Below are positions 16,412-24,911 of a stretch of DNA of 30,990 nucleotides, one piece after another. Within the stretch, counting starts at the first letter, position 1. Every line of letters starts with the position of its first letter. A model generated the notes under the pieces. That model did no database searches. It saw only the letters and a list, made by a program, of their open reading frames with translations, and was not told where the DNA came from. Both the position numbers and the translations under genes were made by a program. The stretch is from Thermoleophilia bacterium (GTDB lineage: Bacteria > Actinomycetota > Thermoleophilia > Gaiellales > JAICJC01). The DNA lies in assembly GCA_025928435.1 (NCBI GenBank), contig JAICJM010000023.1, positions 1 through 30,990 on the forward strand, written 5' to 3'.

Positions 16412-17656
16412 TCATGCCGAGACGGCGGCGGCGGCAGGGGCGCCCAGGCCGGCGGCGGCGCGCAGGGCGTCGGCGCGGTCGGTGCGCTCCCAGGTGAAGT
16501 CGGGATCGTCGCGGCCGAAGTGGCCGTAGGCGGCGGTCTTCTGGTAGATGGGGCGGTGCAGGGCGAGCTCCTCGCGGAACGCGCCCGGGCGGAGGTCGAA
16601 GTGCTCGGCGACGAGCTCGGCGATGCGGCCGCGGCCGATCCGCTCGGTGCCGAACGTCTCCACCATGACCGACACGGGATGGGCGACGCCGATCGCGTAG
16701 GCGACCTGCACCTCGGCCCGGTCGGAGAGGCCGGCGGCCACGATGTTCTTCGCCACCCAGCGGGCCGCGTAGGCGGCCGACCGGTCGACCTTGGACGGGT
16801 CCTTGCCGCTGAACGCGCCGCCGCCGTGGCGGGCCATGCCGCCGTAGGTGTCGACGATGATCTTGCGCCCGGTCAGGCCGCAGTCGCCCATCGGCCCGCC
16901 GATCACGAACCGGCCGGTCGGGTTCACGAGGAAGTTCCCGCGCAGGCGGCCCTCGTCGTAGAGCTCGGGCGGGAGCACCGGCTCGACGACGTGCTCCCAC
17001 AGGTCGGGCTTGATCCGCGTCCCGGGGTCGATGCCGTCCGCGTGCTGGGTCGAGATCAGGAGCTTCTCCACGGCGACCGGGCGGCCGTCCCGGTAGCGCA
17101 CGGTGACCTGCGTCTTGCCGTCCGGGCGCAGGTAGGGGATCTCCTCCGAGCGGCGCACCTCGGCGAGGCGGCGCGCGATCCGGTGGGCGAGCGAGATCGG
17201 CAGCGGCATCAGCTCGGGCGTCTCCCGGGTCGCGTAGCCGAACATCATGCCCTGGTCGCCGGCCCCGGCCCGGTCGAGCACGTCGTCGTCGTTCGCGTCC
17301 GTGCGCACCTCATAGGCCTGGTCGACACCCTGGGCGATGTCGGGCGACTGGCGGTCGAGCGCGTTCATCACAGCGCAGGTGCCGGCGTCGAAGCCGTAGA
17401 GGGCGTTGTCGTAGCCGATCCGGCGCACCGTCTCGCGGGCGATCTCGTGCACGTCGATGTGGGCCGTCGTGGAGATCTCGCCGGACACGACCACGAGGCC
17501 GGTGTTGACGAGCGTCTCGCAGGCGACGCGGCCGTACGGGTCGTCGGCCAGGACGGCGTCCAGGACGCCGTCGGAGATCTGGTCGGCGACCTTGTCGGGG
17601 TGACCCTCGGTCACCGACTCGGACGTGAAGAGGTATTCGTTGTCCGCTGCGGTCAT
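16412..17656 (-). CDS. metK: S-adenosylmethionine synthetase
   Basis: 414 residues. It makes SAM from methionine and ATP in the cytoplasm. Signatures are [31 protein letters not shown] and the P-loop-like [16 protein letters not shown]. The ATG overlaps the stop of the homocysteine methyltransferase fusion gene (ATGA), so translation is coupled, and ahcY follows. An Ala-rich tail ([11 protein letters not shown]) ends the protein and carries no motif. Confidence 0.98.
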   Translation of the reverse strand: MTAADNEYLFTSESVTEGHPDKVADQISDGVLDAVLADDPYGRVACETLVNTGLVVVSGEISTTAHIDVHEIARETVRRIGYDNALYGFDAGTCAVMNALDRQSPDIAQGVDQAYEVRTDANDDDVLDRAGAGDQGMMFGYATRETPELMPLPISLAHRIARRLAEVRRSEEIPYLRPDGKTQVTVRYRDGRPVAVEKLLISTQHADGIDPGTRIKPDLWEHVVEPVLPPELYDEGRLRGNFLVNPTGRFVIGGPMGDCGLTGRKIIVDTYGGMARHGGGAFSGKDPSKVDRSAAYAARWVAKNIVAAGLSDRAEVQVAYAIGVAHPVSVMVETFGTERIGRGRIAELVAEHFDLRPGAFREELALHRPIYQKTAAYGHFGRDDPDFTWERTDRADALRAAAGLGAPAAAAVSA

Positions 17657-19392
17657 GCCGGTGGAGCCTCGCTTTCTGCCCCGCGCGTGACCTCGATCAG
17701 GTACGCGACGATGACGTTCTGGTCGCCCAGCCGGAGGTGGTATGCGTCCGACAGCTGCTCCACCCGGTGGATCTGCTGCTCCTTGTCCTGGAACAGCTCG
17801 TTGTACTCGAAGAACCCGAAGTCTACGACCCTGGACGCGAATCCGGCTCGGTCGAGCAGCGCCGCCGTCCGCCGCTGTCCGATGATCGAGAGCTGCATCA
17901 GGTACGCGACGCCGTCGTCGGCCAGCGCCGCGGGCAGCATCGCGATCAGGTGGTCGATCAGGTTCCGGCCCCAGTAGTCGAGCGGGCGGTGGGTCGACGC
18001 GCCGTCGAACGGGTCGACCGGCGTCTGGTACAGGCTCGCGACGATCACGTCGTAGCGCTCCTCGGGCACCCACGGGAAGAGGTCGACCGCGGCGGCGGTG
18101 ACGCGGTCGGCGACGCCGTTGCGAAACGCGTTCGTGAGCGTGTTCTGGGCGGCGCGGCCGTCGACGTCGATCGCGTGGACGTGGGTGGCGCCGTTGCGGG
18201 CCAGCTGCACCGTCTGCAGGCCCGTCCCGCAGCCGACGTCGAGGCAGCGGCGGTCACGCCCGATGCCCTCGCGGAAGAGGTACTTCCAGACGAGGTAGCT
18301 GCCCTGGGTGGGGACGAACACGCCGGGCTCGCACAGGATGTCGGGGAAGTCGAGCGGGTAGAGCGACGAGCCGCGGGCGTCCGTCCACGGGCCCGGCTTC
18401 GCGCCGGCGGGGGCGTCGCCGCCGTCGTCCGCGGCCGCGATCCCGCGCGGGCGGGCGTGACCCGGGACGGTGCCGTCGAGGGCCGCGCGGGCGGCGGCGA
18501 GGTGCTCGGGGCCGACGCCGCAGCAGCCGCCGATGATCTGGGCGCCCTCGTCCCGCCAGGCCAGCGCCATGCGCGCGTACTCGGCCCCGTCCACGCCCGC
18601 CTCGGTGCGCCAGCCGGCGGTGGAGAGGTAGCCGAGGTTGGGATAGGCGCCCAGCGGGAGGTCGGTGAAGTCCCGCATCCACGAGATCATCCCGGCGACG
18701 TGGTCGGGCGGGATGCAGTTGATCAGGAGGGCCGAGACGCCCATCTGCTCGAACCGGCGCGCCGCCCGGCCGAAGGAGTCGCCCTCGGGGCCGCCCCAGT
18801 GCTCGCCGTAGACGCCGCACACGCCCTGGCGGCAGCGGCGGAAGCTCAGCCACACCGGGATCCCGCTGCCGAGCAGGCGCTCGACGGTGTCGTACGTCTG
18901 CGGTCGCACGAGCGAGAGCGTCTCGAGCAGCACGATGTCGGGCGGGTCGTCCTCGAACACGCGCGCGAGGAGGCGGATCGTCTCGGCCCCCTCCGGCGTG
19001 TCGACGTCGCCGTTCATGGAGAACGCGACGGCGCACTCGTCGCCCCGGCCGCCCTCCTCGGCCGCCTGCCGCGCGAGCTGCACGCCGCGGCGGGCGACGT
19101 CCATCCAGTGCACCGGCCGGTCGGCGTCCCACAGCTGCGGCCGCTCGTCGCGCAGGGCGGTGGGCAGCCCCCACGTGTCCGTCGAGATCACATCGCAGCC
19201 GACGTCGACGTAGCGGCGGTGGACGCGCAGCACGTCGTCGGGCGCGCGCACGAGGGCGCCGGTCCCCCAGAGCCGCTCCTGCAGGTCGGGCCGGTCGCCG
19301 ACCACCTCGGCGAGCTCCGTCGCCGTGCCGCCGTCGAGGATGACGGGGCGATCGGCTTCGATCAGCTCGATAATGCGCGCGTGCCTGCTCAA
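17653..19392 (-). CDS. Homocysteine S-methyltransferase fused to a class I SAM methyltransferase
   Basis: 579 residues. Residues ~1-300 form a BHMT/Pfam02574-type barrel: LDGGTATEL at the start, zinc ligands Cys226 (LINCIPP) and Cys290-Cys291 (GGCCGVG). It would move a methyl group to homocysteine. After a low-complexity linker, residues ~345-575 form a Rossmann methyltransferase with motif [17 protein letters not shown] (~383) and [13 protein letters not shown]; the usual NPPY motif of N-methyltransferases reads SLYQTP. One chain therefore makes methionine and uses SAM, while metK and ahcY, coupled downstream, close the cycle. The methyl donor of domain 1 and acceptor of domain 2 are unknown. 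The TTG start is chosen because TACCAT lies 10 bases upstream and the barrel motif begins soon after; no ATG is available nearby. Confidence 0.88.
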   Translation of the reverse strand: MSRHARIIELIEADRPVILDGGTATELAEVVGDRPDLQERLWGTGALVRAPDDVLRVHRRYVDVGCDVISTDTWGLPTALRDERPQLWDADRPVHWMDVARRGVQLARQAAEEGGRGDECAVAFSMNGDVDTPEGAETIRLLARVFEDDPPDIVLLETLSLVRPQTYDTVERLLGSGIPVWLSFRRCRQGVCGVYGEHWGGPEGDSFGRAARRFEQMGVSALLINCIPPDHVAGMISWMRDFTDLPLGAYPNLGYLSTAGWRTEAGVDGAEYARMALAWRDEGAQIIGGCCGVGPEHLAAARAALDGTVPGHARPRGIAAADDGGDAPAGAKPGPWTDARGSSLYPLDFPDILCEPGVFVPTQGSYLVWKYLFREGIGRDRRCLDVGCGTGLQTVQLARNGATHVHAIDVDGRAAQNTLTNAFRNGVADRVTAAAVDLFPWVPEERYDVIVASLYQTPVDPFDGASTHRPLDYWGRNLIDHLIAMLPAALADDGVAYLMQLSIIGQRRTAALLDRAGFASRVVDFGFFEYNELFQDKEQQIHRVEQLSDAYHLRLGDQNVIVAYLIEVTRGAESEAPPA

Positions 19393-19402
19393 GATCGCCG
19401 GA

Positions 19403-19408
19403 ATGGTA
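19403..19408 (-). promoter_or_regulatory. -10 box TACCAT of the methyl-cycle operon
   Basis: Read on the minus strand, TACCAT lies 10 bases before the TTG at 19392. The + strand cupin gene starts at 19423, so this is a 30-base divergent promoter region. Confidence 0.45.
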
Positions 19409-19422
19409 GGGGACTCGGGGCC

Positions 19423-19731
19423 GTGCCCATCGACTGGGACGCGCACGAGTTCGCCGAGCTGCGCCCGGGCATCTTCGGCGCGACGATCGTGTCGGACGAT
19501 CTGACGGTCACCATGTACCGCTACGCCGCCGGCTCGACCTGGGAGGAGCACGAGCACCCGGAGGACCAGCTCACGGCCGTGCTCTCCGGCGAGATCGTCT
19601 TTCGCTGCGGCGGGGAGGAGCTGCGTCTCGGCCCTGGCCGGCAGGTGCTGATCCCCGGCGGCGTCGCGCACTCCGCCGAGGCCGGCCCGACCGAGGTGGT
19701 CACGCTCAACGTCTGGCCCCCACGTGCATAA
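19423..19731 (+). CDS. Small cupin-domain protein
   Basis: 102 residues forming a single cupin barrel: first motif STWEEHEHPEDQLTAVLSGE with His-x-His and Glu/Gln metal ligands, second motif GPGRQVLIPGGVAHSAEAG with His. It is likely a metal-binding protein; enzyme or sensor role is open. The GTG start is 30 bases from the divergent methyl-cycle operon, which might hint at a link with sulfur-amino-acid metabolism. Its TAA stop lies inside the palindromic repeat at 19724. Confidence 0.8.
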   Translation: MPIDWDAHEFAELRPGIFGATIVSDDLTVTMYRYAAGSTWEEHEHPEDQLTAVLSGEIVFRCGGEELRLGPGRQVLIPGGVAHSAEAGPTEVVTLNVWPPRA

Positions 19732-19755
19732 ACGGGGTCAGACCCCTTTTATGCA
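19724..19755. repeat. Palindromic repeat, GGGGTC-A-GACCCC core, copy 1
   Basis: GTGCATAAACGGGGTC and its partner GACCCCTTTTATGCAC pair over 16 bp with one mismatch around a central A. The left arm differs by one base from that of the copy at 27085. It contains the TAA stop of the cupin gene (19729-19731). Confidence 0.75.
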
Positions 19756-19780
19756 CCAAGCGGGGTCAGACCCGTCTTGG
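19756..19780. repeat. Second, imperfect palindrome with the same core
   Basis: CCAAGCGGGGTC and GACCCGTCTTGG pair with two mismatches around A, directly after the previous repeat. It shares the GGGGTCAGACCC core but has different flanks, as seen when REP-like units sit in tandem. Confidence 0.6.
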
Positions 19781-19787
19781 CGGGGAT

Positions 19788-19793
19788 TACGAT
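19788..19793 (+). promoter_or_regulatory. -10 box TACGAT of the P450 gene
   Basis: TACGAT ends 7 bases before the ATG at 19801. This favours that start over the in-frame ATGs at 19777 and 19792. Confidence 0.45.
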
Positions 19794-19800
19794 GGGGCGC

Positions 19801-21003
19801 ATGGCGACGACGTCCGAGGTGCCGTACTTCGACGTCTCCGACCCCGACTTCTCGGTGTCATCGGCGGAGGTGCGCGCGGCGCGTGAGCGCAGCTGGTACG
19901 CGCGGACGAACTTCGGGATCGCCGTGCTGCGTTACGAGCAGACGAGCGCGCTCCTGAAGGACCGGCGCCTGCGCCAGGGCAGCTTCGCCTGGCCGGAGCA
20001 GCACGGCATCACCGAGGGCCTCCTGCACCGGTGGTGGTCGCGGATCATGCTGAGCGTCGAGGGCGACGACCACCGCCGCCTGCGCCGCCTCGCCAACCCG
20101 GCCTTCTCCCGCGCGCTGATGGAGGAGATGGTGCCGGGCTTCCGGCTCCTGGCCGGCGAGCTGATCGACGCGTTCGCGGAGCGGGGGAGGTGCGAGTTCG
20201 TGTCGGAGTTCGCCGAGCCCTACTCGGCCCGCGTCCTCTGCCGCCTCGTCGGCCTGGACGAGGCCCGCTGGCGCGACCTCTCGCACTGGTCGACCGACAT
20301 CGGCCTCGCCTTCGGCGTCACCATCGCCCGCGACCGCGACCGGATCGAGGCCGGCCTGCGCAACATGTGCGGCCTCGCCGACGAGCTGATCGCCGAGCGC
20401 CGCGCGAGGCCCGGCTCCGACGTGATCACCGCGCTCGTCCAGGCCCACGACGGCGACGGCCGGCTCTCGCACGAGGAGCTCGAGGCGATGATCACCCTGA
20501 TCGTGTTCGGCGGGATGGACACGACCAAGAACCAGCTCGGCCTGGCGATGCAGCTCTTCGTCGAGCATCCCGGCCAGTGGGAGCTGCTGGCCCGGGAGCC
20601 GGAGATGGCGCCGCGGGCCGTCGAGGAGGTGATTCGCTGGAACCCGACCGTCGTCTGGACGACCCGGCGGGCGACGGAGGACCTCACGGTCGACGGGCTC
20701 GACATTCCGGAGGGGACGACGCTCCATCTTCTCGGCCCGCCGGCCAACACCGATCCCCTGGCCGTCGGGGACGAGCCGTTCGACATCACGGTCGAGCGCC
20801 GCGCCCACTTCGGGTTCGGCGGCGGCGCCCACCACTGCCTCGGCCACTGGCTGGCCCGCATCGACATGCGCGAGGCGCTGCCGATCCTGGCCCGGCGCCT
20901 ACGCCAGCCGCGGATCGAGGGAGCGCCGGTGCTGCGGCCCGTGAGCGGGGTCACGGGCCCGGTGGAGCTCCCGATCACCTTCGACCCTGGGGAGGACGTA
21001 TGA
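19801..21003 (+). CDS. Cytochrome P450
   Basis: 400 residues, the normal size of a soluble bacterial P450. The heme-binding loop FGFGGGAHHCLGHWLAR has the Cys ligand at 346. The I-helix FGGMDTTKN has the acid-alcohol pair for oxygen activation; the K-helix ExxR is EEVIR. It hydroxylates an unknown organic substrate, receiving electrons from the ferredoxin encoded next, whose start overlaps this stop. No ferredoxin reductase is nearby. The CYP family cannot be fixed by eye. Confidence 0.95.
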   Translation: MATTSEVPYFDVSDPDFSVSSAEVRAARERSWYARTNFGIAVLRYEQTSALLKDRRLRQGSFAWPEQHGITEGLLHRWWSRIMLSVEGDDHRRLRRLANPAFSRALMEEMVPGFRLLAGELIDAFAERGRCEFVSEFAEPYSARVLCRLVGLDEARWRDLSHWSTDIGLAFGVTIARDRDRIEAGLRNMCGLADELIAERRARPGSDVITALVQAHDGDGRLSHEELEAMITLIVFGGMDTTKNQLGLAMQLFVEHPGQWELLAREPEMAPRAVEEVIRWNPTVVWTTRRATEDLTVDGLDIPEGTTLHLLGPPANTDPLAVGDEPFDITVERRAHFGFGGGAHHCLGHWLARIDMREALPILARRLRQPRIEGAPVLRPVSGVTGPVELPITFDPGEDV

Positions 21004-21188
21004 AAGTCACCGTCGACGAGGCGACCTGCGACCACCACGGGCAATGCATGATCGCGTGCCCGGAGGTCTTCAACCTGGTCTCGCCGGACAAGCTCGAGTA
21101 CGTCGCCGAGCCCGACGAGAGCCTGCGCGACTGCGTCGAGGAGGCCGAGGCGGCCTGCCCGACGCTCTCCATCCTGATCGAGGACTGA
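21000..21188 (+). CDS. P450-type 3Fe-4S ferredoxin
   Basis: 62 residues. Cys10, Cys16, Cys20 and Cys53-Pro give the pattern CDHHGQCMIACP...CP; the position that would carry the fourth cluster Cys is His13, as usual in [3Fe-4S] partners of P450s. Cys45 is extra. The ATG overlaps the P450 stop (ATGA), so the two are coupled and probably work as a pair. Confidence 0.93.
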   Translation: MKVTVDEATCDHHGQCMIACPEVFNLVSPDKLEYVAEPDESLRDCVEEAEAACPTLSILIED

Positions 21189-21273
21189 GTAGGCCTCCCG
21201 CGGGCTGCGGGGGACCCAAGACCACCGCATTGCGGTATGGCGCGCGCGGCGGGACCCGGTCGAGGATGATCCC

Positions 21274-22182
21274 ATGCGGCGCGCGATCCTCCTCGTCCTC
21301 GCACTGGCGGCAGCCGGCCTGGCCGCCGCGCCGGCCGCGCAGGCAGGCTCGATCACCCCGACCTCGGGCGTCTACCTCGGCGCATTCGCCAACGAGGCCG
21401 GTGGGATCTCGGCCCTCGAAGGCGACATCGGCCGCCGGCTCGCGCTCGACCGCAGCTACATGCCGTGGACGTTCACCGGCTGGGCGAATCGGGTCGCGCC
21501 CGACGCCGCCGCCGGCCGCATTCCCGAGCTGGCCTGGTCGGCCGCGCCGACCACGACCGCTGCCGCGATCGCGTCCGGCACCCAGGACAGGGTCATCAAG
21601 GCTGCGGCCAAGGCGATGCGCGCGACGGGCACGGACATCATGCTCGTGCCGTGGTACGAGTTCGACCAGCCCAAGGGCCACAAGCGCTGGATCGGCGGCC
21701 CGAGGAAGGTCATCGCCGCGTGGCGCCACATGGTCACCCTCTTCCGCGCCGCCGGCGCGACCAACGTCCACTTCGTCTGGACGCCGATGGCGTTCGACTT
21801 CGGCGCGCACGCCAAGGTCGACGCCCGCACCTTCTACCCCGGCGACGCCTACGTGCACTGGATCGGCGCCGACGCGTACAACCTGCCCGGCGCGCCGTTC
21901 CGGACGCAGGACGACCTGCTTGACGCGGCCGTCGCCTTTGCGCACGCCCATCACAAGCCGTTCATCGTGGGGGAGACGGCCAGCCTCGCCTCGGTGGCCG
22001 CGACGCCCGGGTGGATCCAGGCGTACGGCGCCTGGGCGGCGGGGCACCCGACCGTCAAGGCCGTCAACTTCTTCGACTCGATCTCGCCCAGGGGCTACGA
22101 CTTTCGCCTCGTCGCGAACGCCGCCCTCCTGACCGCCTTCACGAATCTGGGCCAGGAGGCGAACATGGGCGCGATGCCCTGA
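21274..22182 (+). CDS. Secreted GH26-like glycoside hydrolase
   Basis: 302 residues. Signal peptide MRRAILLVLALAAAGLAAA ending AQA. The mature part is a barrel resembling beta-mannanase-type GH26: the acid/base candidate Glu129 in VPWYEFDQ, then AAWRHMVTLFRAAGATNVHFVWTP, and the nucleophile candidate Glu234 in PFIVGETAS. The His before the acid/base Glu in classical GH26 is Tyr. It probably cleaves a beta-linked polysaccharide outside the cell, or it is a non-standard member. GAGGA lies 8 bases before the ATG. The glycosyltransferase gene follows after 36 bases. Confidence 0.78.
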   Translation: MRRAILLVLALAAAGLAAAPAAQAGSITPTSGVYLGAFANEAGGISALEGDIGRRLALDRSYMPWTFTGWANRVAPDAAAGRIPELAWSAAPTTTAAAIASGTQDRVIKAAAKAMRATGTDIMLVPWYEFDQPKGHKRWIGGPRKVIAAWRHMVTLFRAAGATNVHFVWTPMAFDFGAHAKVDARTFYPGDAYVHWIGADAYNLPGAPFRTQDDLLDAAVAFAHAHHKPFIVGETASLASVAATPGWIQAYGAWAAGHPTVKAVNFFDSISPRGYDFRLVANAALLTAFTNLGQEANMGAMP

Positions 22183-22218
22183 CGCCGGGCCGCGGGCGTG
22201 CGAAGCTCCCCGCGGCCG

Positions 22219-23373
22219 ATGATCTGCCTGCTTCCCAACTGCCGCTCCCTGTCCGGGACATCGCGGATGCTCGAGATCTCCCGGGCCCTGCGAGCGCGCG
22301 GCGCCGACGTGCGGTTCGCCACCCACGGCGGGGCGTACGAATGGCTGCTGCGCGAGGCCGGGGTCGAGTACGACCTGCTCGGCGGTGACGACGCTCCGGC
22401 CCGGGAGGCCGTCGAGGCCGAGCATCTGCGGGCGATCGGCGCCCGCGTCGTCGTCACCGGCCGGACGTTCACCGCCCTGGGGTCGAGCCGCCTGGCGGGC
22501 ATCCCGCTCGTCACCGCGCACGCCGGCTCGTGGGTGCCGCCGATGTGGGAGCGCCGGCTCCTGCCGCTCCCCTTCGAGCCGCTCGGCATCCCGCTGGAAC
22601 GAGGGCTGCCCCGGATGCTGCGCCGGCGCATGTTCAACACCCGGGCGGCGGGCATGGCCGGGGAGCCCGCCATGGCGCTCGGCGACGTCACGCTCGTCAC
22701 CGACGTGAAGGAGCTGCTCGGGATCACCGGGACGGGGATCGACGGCTGGCGCCCGCGCGAGCCGGCGCCGTACCGCGAGGGCGCGCGCCTGAAGCTCGTC
22801 GGGCCGATCCCCGGCAACCTCGATGTGGCACTGCCGGACCGGGTCGAGCGGCTCCTGGCCGGACCGCGGCCGATCGTCTACGTCGCGATCACGTCGAGCG
22901 AGCCGGCCCTCGTGCGGTCCGCCGTGGGGGCGCTGCGGCCGCTCGGCGCGCGCATCCTCGTGGCCTCGACGGTGCACGATCTGGCCGGCCTCCAGGACGG
23001 CCAGGTGGCGGTCGAGCCCTTCCTGCCGGGCGGTCTCGTCATGCCGCGGGCCGACCTGGCCGTGATCGCCGGCGGCCAGGGGTCCGTGCACACCGCGCTG
23101 GCCGCGGGCACCCCCTTCCTGGGGCTCCCGATCGGGCCGGAGCAGCACCTGAACGTCGTCCTGGCCGAGCGCGCCGGCGCGGGGCTCGCGCTCGCGCCGC
23201 ACCTGGCGGGCACGCCCGAGCTGACGCGGACGGCGCGCGTACTCCTGACCGAGACGCGCCACCGGGCCGGCGCCGCGCGCCTCCGCGAGGCGTTTGCGCG
23301 CGCCGACGGCCCCGGCCGGGCCGCCGACGTCATCATCGCCGCGGCGTCAGGAGTGGCCGTCCATCCAGGTTGA
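22219..23373 (+). CDS. GT-B fold glycosyltransferase (UGT/MGT-like)
   Basis: 384 residues from the ATG at 22219 (MICLLPNCRSLSGTSRM); a GTG at 22198 would add seven. The N-terminal half has the pattern EISRALRARGADVRFAT and the C-terminal half the nucleotide-sugar site PRADLAVIAGGQGSVHTALAAGTPFLGLPIGPEQ, typical of family GT1. It transfers a sugar to an unknown acceptor. The neighbours, a P450-ferredoxin pair and a secreted hydrolase, could mean tailoring of a small molecule or of a glycan; this is inference. Its 3' end overlaps the end of the opposing helix-turn-helix gene by 27 bases. Confidence 0.82.
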   Translation: MICLLPNCRSLSGTSRMLEISRALRARGADVRFATHGGAYEWLLREAGVEYDLLGGDDAPAREAVEAEHLRAIGARVVVTGRTFTALGSSRLAGIPLVTAHAGSWVPPMWERRLLPLPFEPLGIPLERGLPRMLRRRMFNTRAAGMAGEPAMALGDVTLVTDVKELLGITGTGIDGWRPREPAPYREGARLKLVGPIPGNLDVALPDRVERLLAGPRPIVYVAITSSEPALVRSAVGALRPLGARILVASTVHDLAGLQDGQVAVEPFLPGGLVMPRADLAVIAGGQGSVHTALAAGTPFLGLPIGPEQHLNVVLAERAGAGLALAPHLAGTPELTRTARVLLTETRHRAGAARLREAFARADGPGRAADVIIAAASGVAVHPG

Positions 23374-23589
23374 GGCGTCGACCAGGTAGTCCGGGGGGCG
23401 GTCGGACCGGATCTGGGTGAGGGCGCGGATCTCGTCCGCGCGGTAGAGGCGGGCGCGGCCGGTGCCGCGGCGGTACGAGCGCAGCCGCCCGCGCGACGCG
23501 TACGCGTACAGCGTCTCCCGCTTCACGCCCAGGGCCGCGGCCGCCTCGTCGGCGGTCAGGTACTCGACTCCCTCGACCATCACCGGCAT
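23347..23589 (-). CDS. Small helix-turn-helix protein (HTH_17/excisionase type)
   Basis: 80 residues. Residues ~7-60 read VEYLTADEAAAALGVKRETLYAYASRG followed by RARLYRADEIRAL, a MerR-like winged helix-turn-helix of the excisionase type. The same motif, including TLYAYxSRG and the RxYRADE wing, is one I know as the N-terminal part of HTH-containing citrate synthases. The short C-terminal tail (DYLVDASTWMDGHS) is not recognised. The ATG at 23589 is chosen over an upstream in-frame ATG because TACACT sits 6 bases before it. The gene is divergent from a Re-citrate-synthase-like gene and probably regulates it. Confidence 0.82.
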   Translation of the reverse strand: MPVMVEGVEYLTADEAAAALGVKRETLYAYASRGRLRSYRRGTGRARLYRADEIRALTQIRSDRPPDYLVDASTWMDGHS

Positions 23590-23595
23590 GGCGCC

Positions 23596-23601
23596 AGTGT
23601 A
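23596..23601 (-). promoter_or_regulatory. -10 box TACACT of the helix-turn-helix gene
   Basis: Read on the minus strand, TACACT ends 6 bases before the ATG at 23589, a leaderless arrangement identical to that of fdhD. Confidence 0.5.
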
Positions 23602-23627
23602 CGAAACGGCGCTTCGGAGCACCCTGC

Positions 23628-23633
23628 TATCAT
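23628..23633 (+). promoter_or_regulatory. -10 box TATCAT of the HMGL-like gene
   Basis: TATCAT lies 13 bases before the ATG at 23647. Transcription would begin near 23640, which excludes the in-frame TTG at 23635. Confidence 0.4.
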
Positions 23634-23639
23634 CTTGAA

Positions 23640-23664
23640 TCAATCTATGTCAATACAAATCAAT
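23640..23664. promoter_or_regulatory. Three TCAAT repeats at exact 10-bp spacing
   Basis: TCAAT occurs at 23640, 23650 and 23660, one per helical turn, in an AT-rich island spanning the transcription and translation start of the HMGL-like gene. This is a likely operator, with the divergent helix-turn-helix protein the obvious candidate binder. Confidence 0.5.
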
Positions 23665-24906
23665 GATACGAACGAGCCGAACCGCCACCGCGACACCTAC
23701 CCGGTCGGCGCCGCCCCGCGCCTGATCGCCGACGGCGGCCTCGAGGCCGCCCCCCTCCGCATCACCGACACCACCTTCCGCGACGGCCAGCAGGCCGGAG
23801 AGCCGTTCCCCCTCGCGGCGGCCGTCGCCCTCCATGCCGTGCTGGCCCGCCTCGACGCGGGCAGCGGCCGCATCGCCCAGACCGAGCTCGTCCTGTACTC
23901 CGACCGCGACCGGCGGCTGCTCGAGGCGATCCGCGACAGTGGCGCCACGTGGCCCGAGCCGACGGCGTGGATCCGCGCCGACCCGCGCGACCTCGGCCTC
24001 GTCCGGGCCGCGGGGGTGGCCGAGACCGGCATCCTGTGCTCGGCGTCCGACCACCACATCCACGGCAAGCTGCGATGGACGCGGCGGGAAGCGTTCGACC
24101 GCTACGTCGAGCTCGTGCGCGCCGTCATCGACGCGGGCATCCGCCCGCGCGTCCACCTCGAGGACGTGACGCGGGCCGATCTGGACGGCTTCGTCCTCCC
24201 GCTCGCGAGCGCGCTGGCGGAGCTCGGGCGCGAGCGCGGCGTGCCCGTGAAGCTGCGCCTGTGCGACACGCTCGGCCTGGGCCTCCCGTGGCGCGAGGCG
24301 GCGCTCCCGCGCAGCGTCCCCCGGCTCGTCGAGGCGCTGCGCGCCGCCGGGATCGCGGGCGAGCAGCTCGAGTGGCACGGCCACGACGACCTCGGCAAGG
24401 TGCACGCGAACGCGACCGCGGCCTGGCTGGCCGGGTGCGCCGCCGTGAACGGGACGCTGGGCGGGATCGGAGAGCGCACGGGCAACGAGCCGATCGAGCT
24501 CGCCGCCATCGAGCTGGCCGGGATCGCCCCCGCCTGCGGGCTCGACCTGGCCGCGCTGGGCGACCTTCCGCCGGCGCTCGAGGCGGTGGGGGCACCCGTG
24601 TCGGCGCGCCGGCCCGTGATCGGCGCCGACGCGTTCCTGACCCGCGCCGGCGTCCACATCGACGGCCTGCTGAAGGATCCGGAGATCTACCTCCCGTTCG
24701 ACCCGGCCCTCGTGGGGCGCACGGCCGACGTCGCCCTGAACGACCGCTCCGGCGCCGCCGGGGTCGCCTGGGTGCTCGGTCGCGACAAGCGCGACCCGGT
24801 GGTCGAGGCGGTCGCCGCCCGCATCGCCGCCTCGTACGCCGACGGCCGTACGGGCGACGTCTCGCCGGCCGAGGTGCGGGAGCTGGCGGCGAGCGTGGCG
24901 GCCTAG
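23647..24906 (+). CDS. HMGL-like acyltransferase resembling Re-type citrate synthase
   Basis: 419 residues from ATG 23647. It belongs to the family of isopropylmalate, homocitrate and Re-citrate synthases: DTTFRDGQQAGEP (41-53), the metal-binding HGHDD (His244, His246) and GGIGERTGN. Several stretches (ETGILCSASDHHIHGKLRWT, RVHLEDVTRADLDGFV, LCDTLGLG, PRSVPRLVEALRAAG, ADAFLTRAGVHIDGLLKDPEIY) match my memory of Re-citrate synthases better than of LeuA. The C-terminal regulatory domain of LeuA is absent. It would condense acetyl-CoA with oxaloacetate or another 2-oxoacid. Re-citrate synthase is mostly known from anaerobes, while this genome encodes a P450. Homocitrate or another synthase remains possible. 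It faces the helix-turn-helix gene across 57 bases. Confidence 0.82.
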   Translation: MSIQINDTNEPNRHRDTYPVGAAPRLIADGGLEAAPLRITDTTFRDGQQAGEPFPLAAAVALHAVLARLDAGSGRIAQTELVLYSDRDRRLLEAIRDSGATWPEPTAWIRADPRDLGLVRAAGVAETGILCSASDHHIHGKLRWTRREAFDRYVELVRAVIDAGIRPRVHLEDVTRADLDGFVLPLASALAELGRERGVPVKLRLCDTLGLGLPWREAALPRSVPRLVEALRAAGIAGEQLEWHGHDDLGKVHANATAAWLAGCAAVNGTLGGIGERTGNEPIELAAIELAGIAPACGLDLAALGDLPPALEAVGAPVSARRPVIGADAFLTRAGVHIDGLLKDPEIYLPFDPALVGRTADVALNDRSGAAGVAWVLGRDKRDPVVEAVAARIAASYADGRTGDVSPAEVRELAASVAA

Positions 24907-24911
24907 CGCCA

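Noticed and set aside
21070..23262. 730-codon open frame on the - strand across the ferredoxin, GH26-like and glycosyltransferase genes
   Set aside because: It runs antisense to three genes with clear motifs and has low-complexity Arg/Gly/Ala composition.
23635..23646. TTG at 23635 as the start of the HMGL-like gene
   Set aside because: It lies one base after the TATCAT -10 box, so it would not be in the transcript; ATG 23647 fits better.
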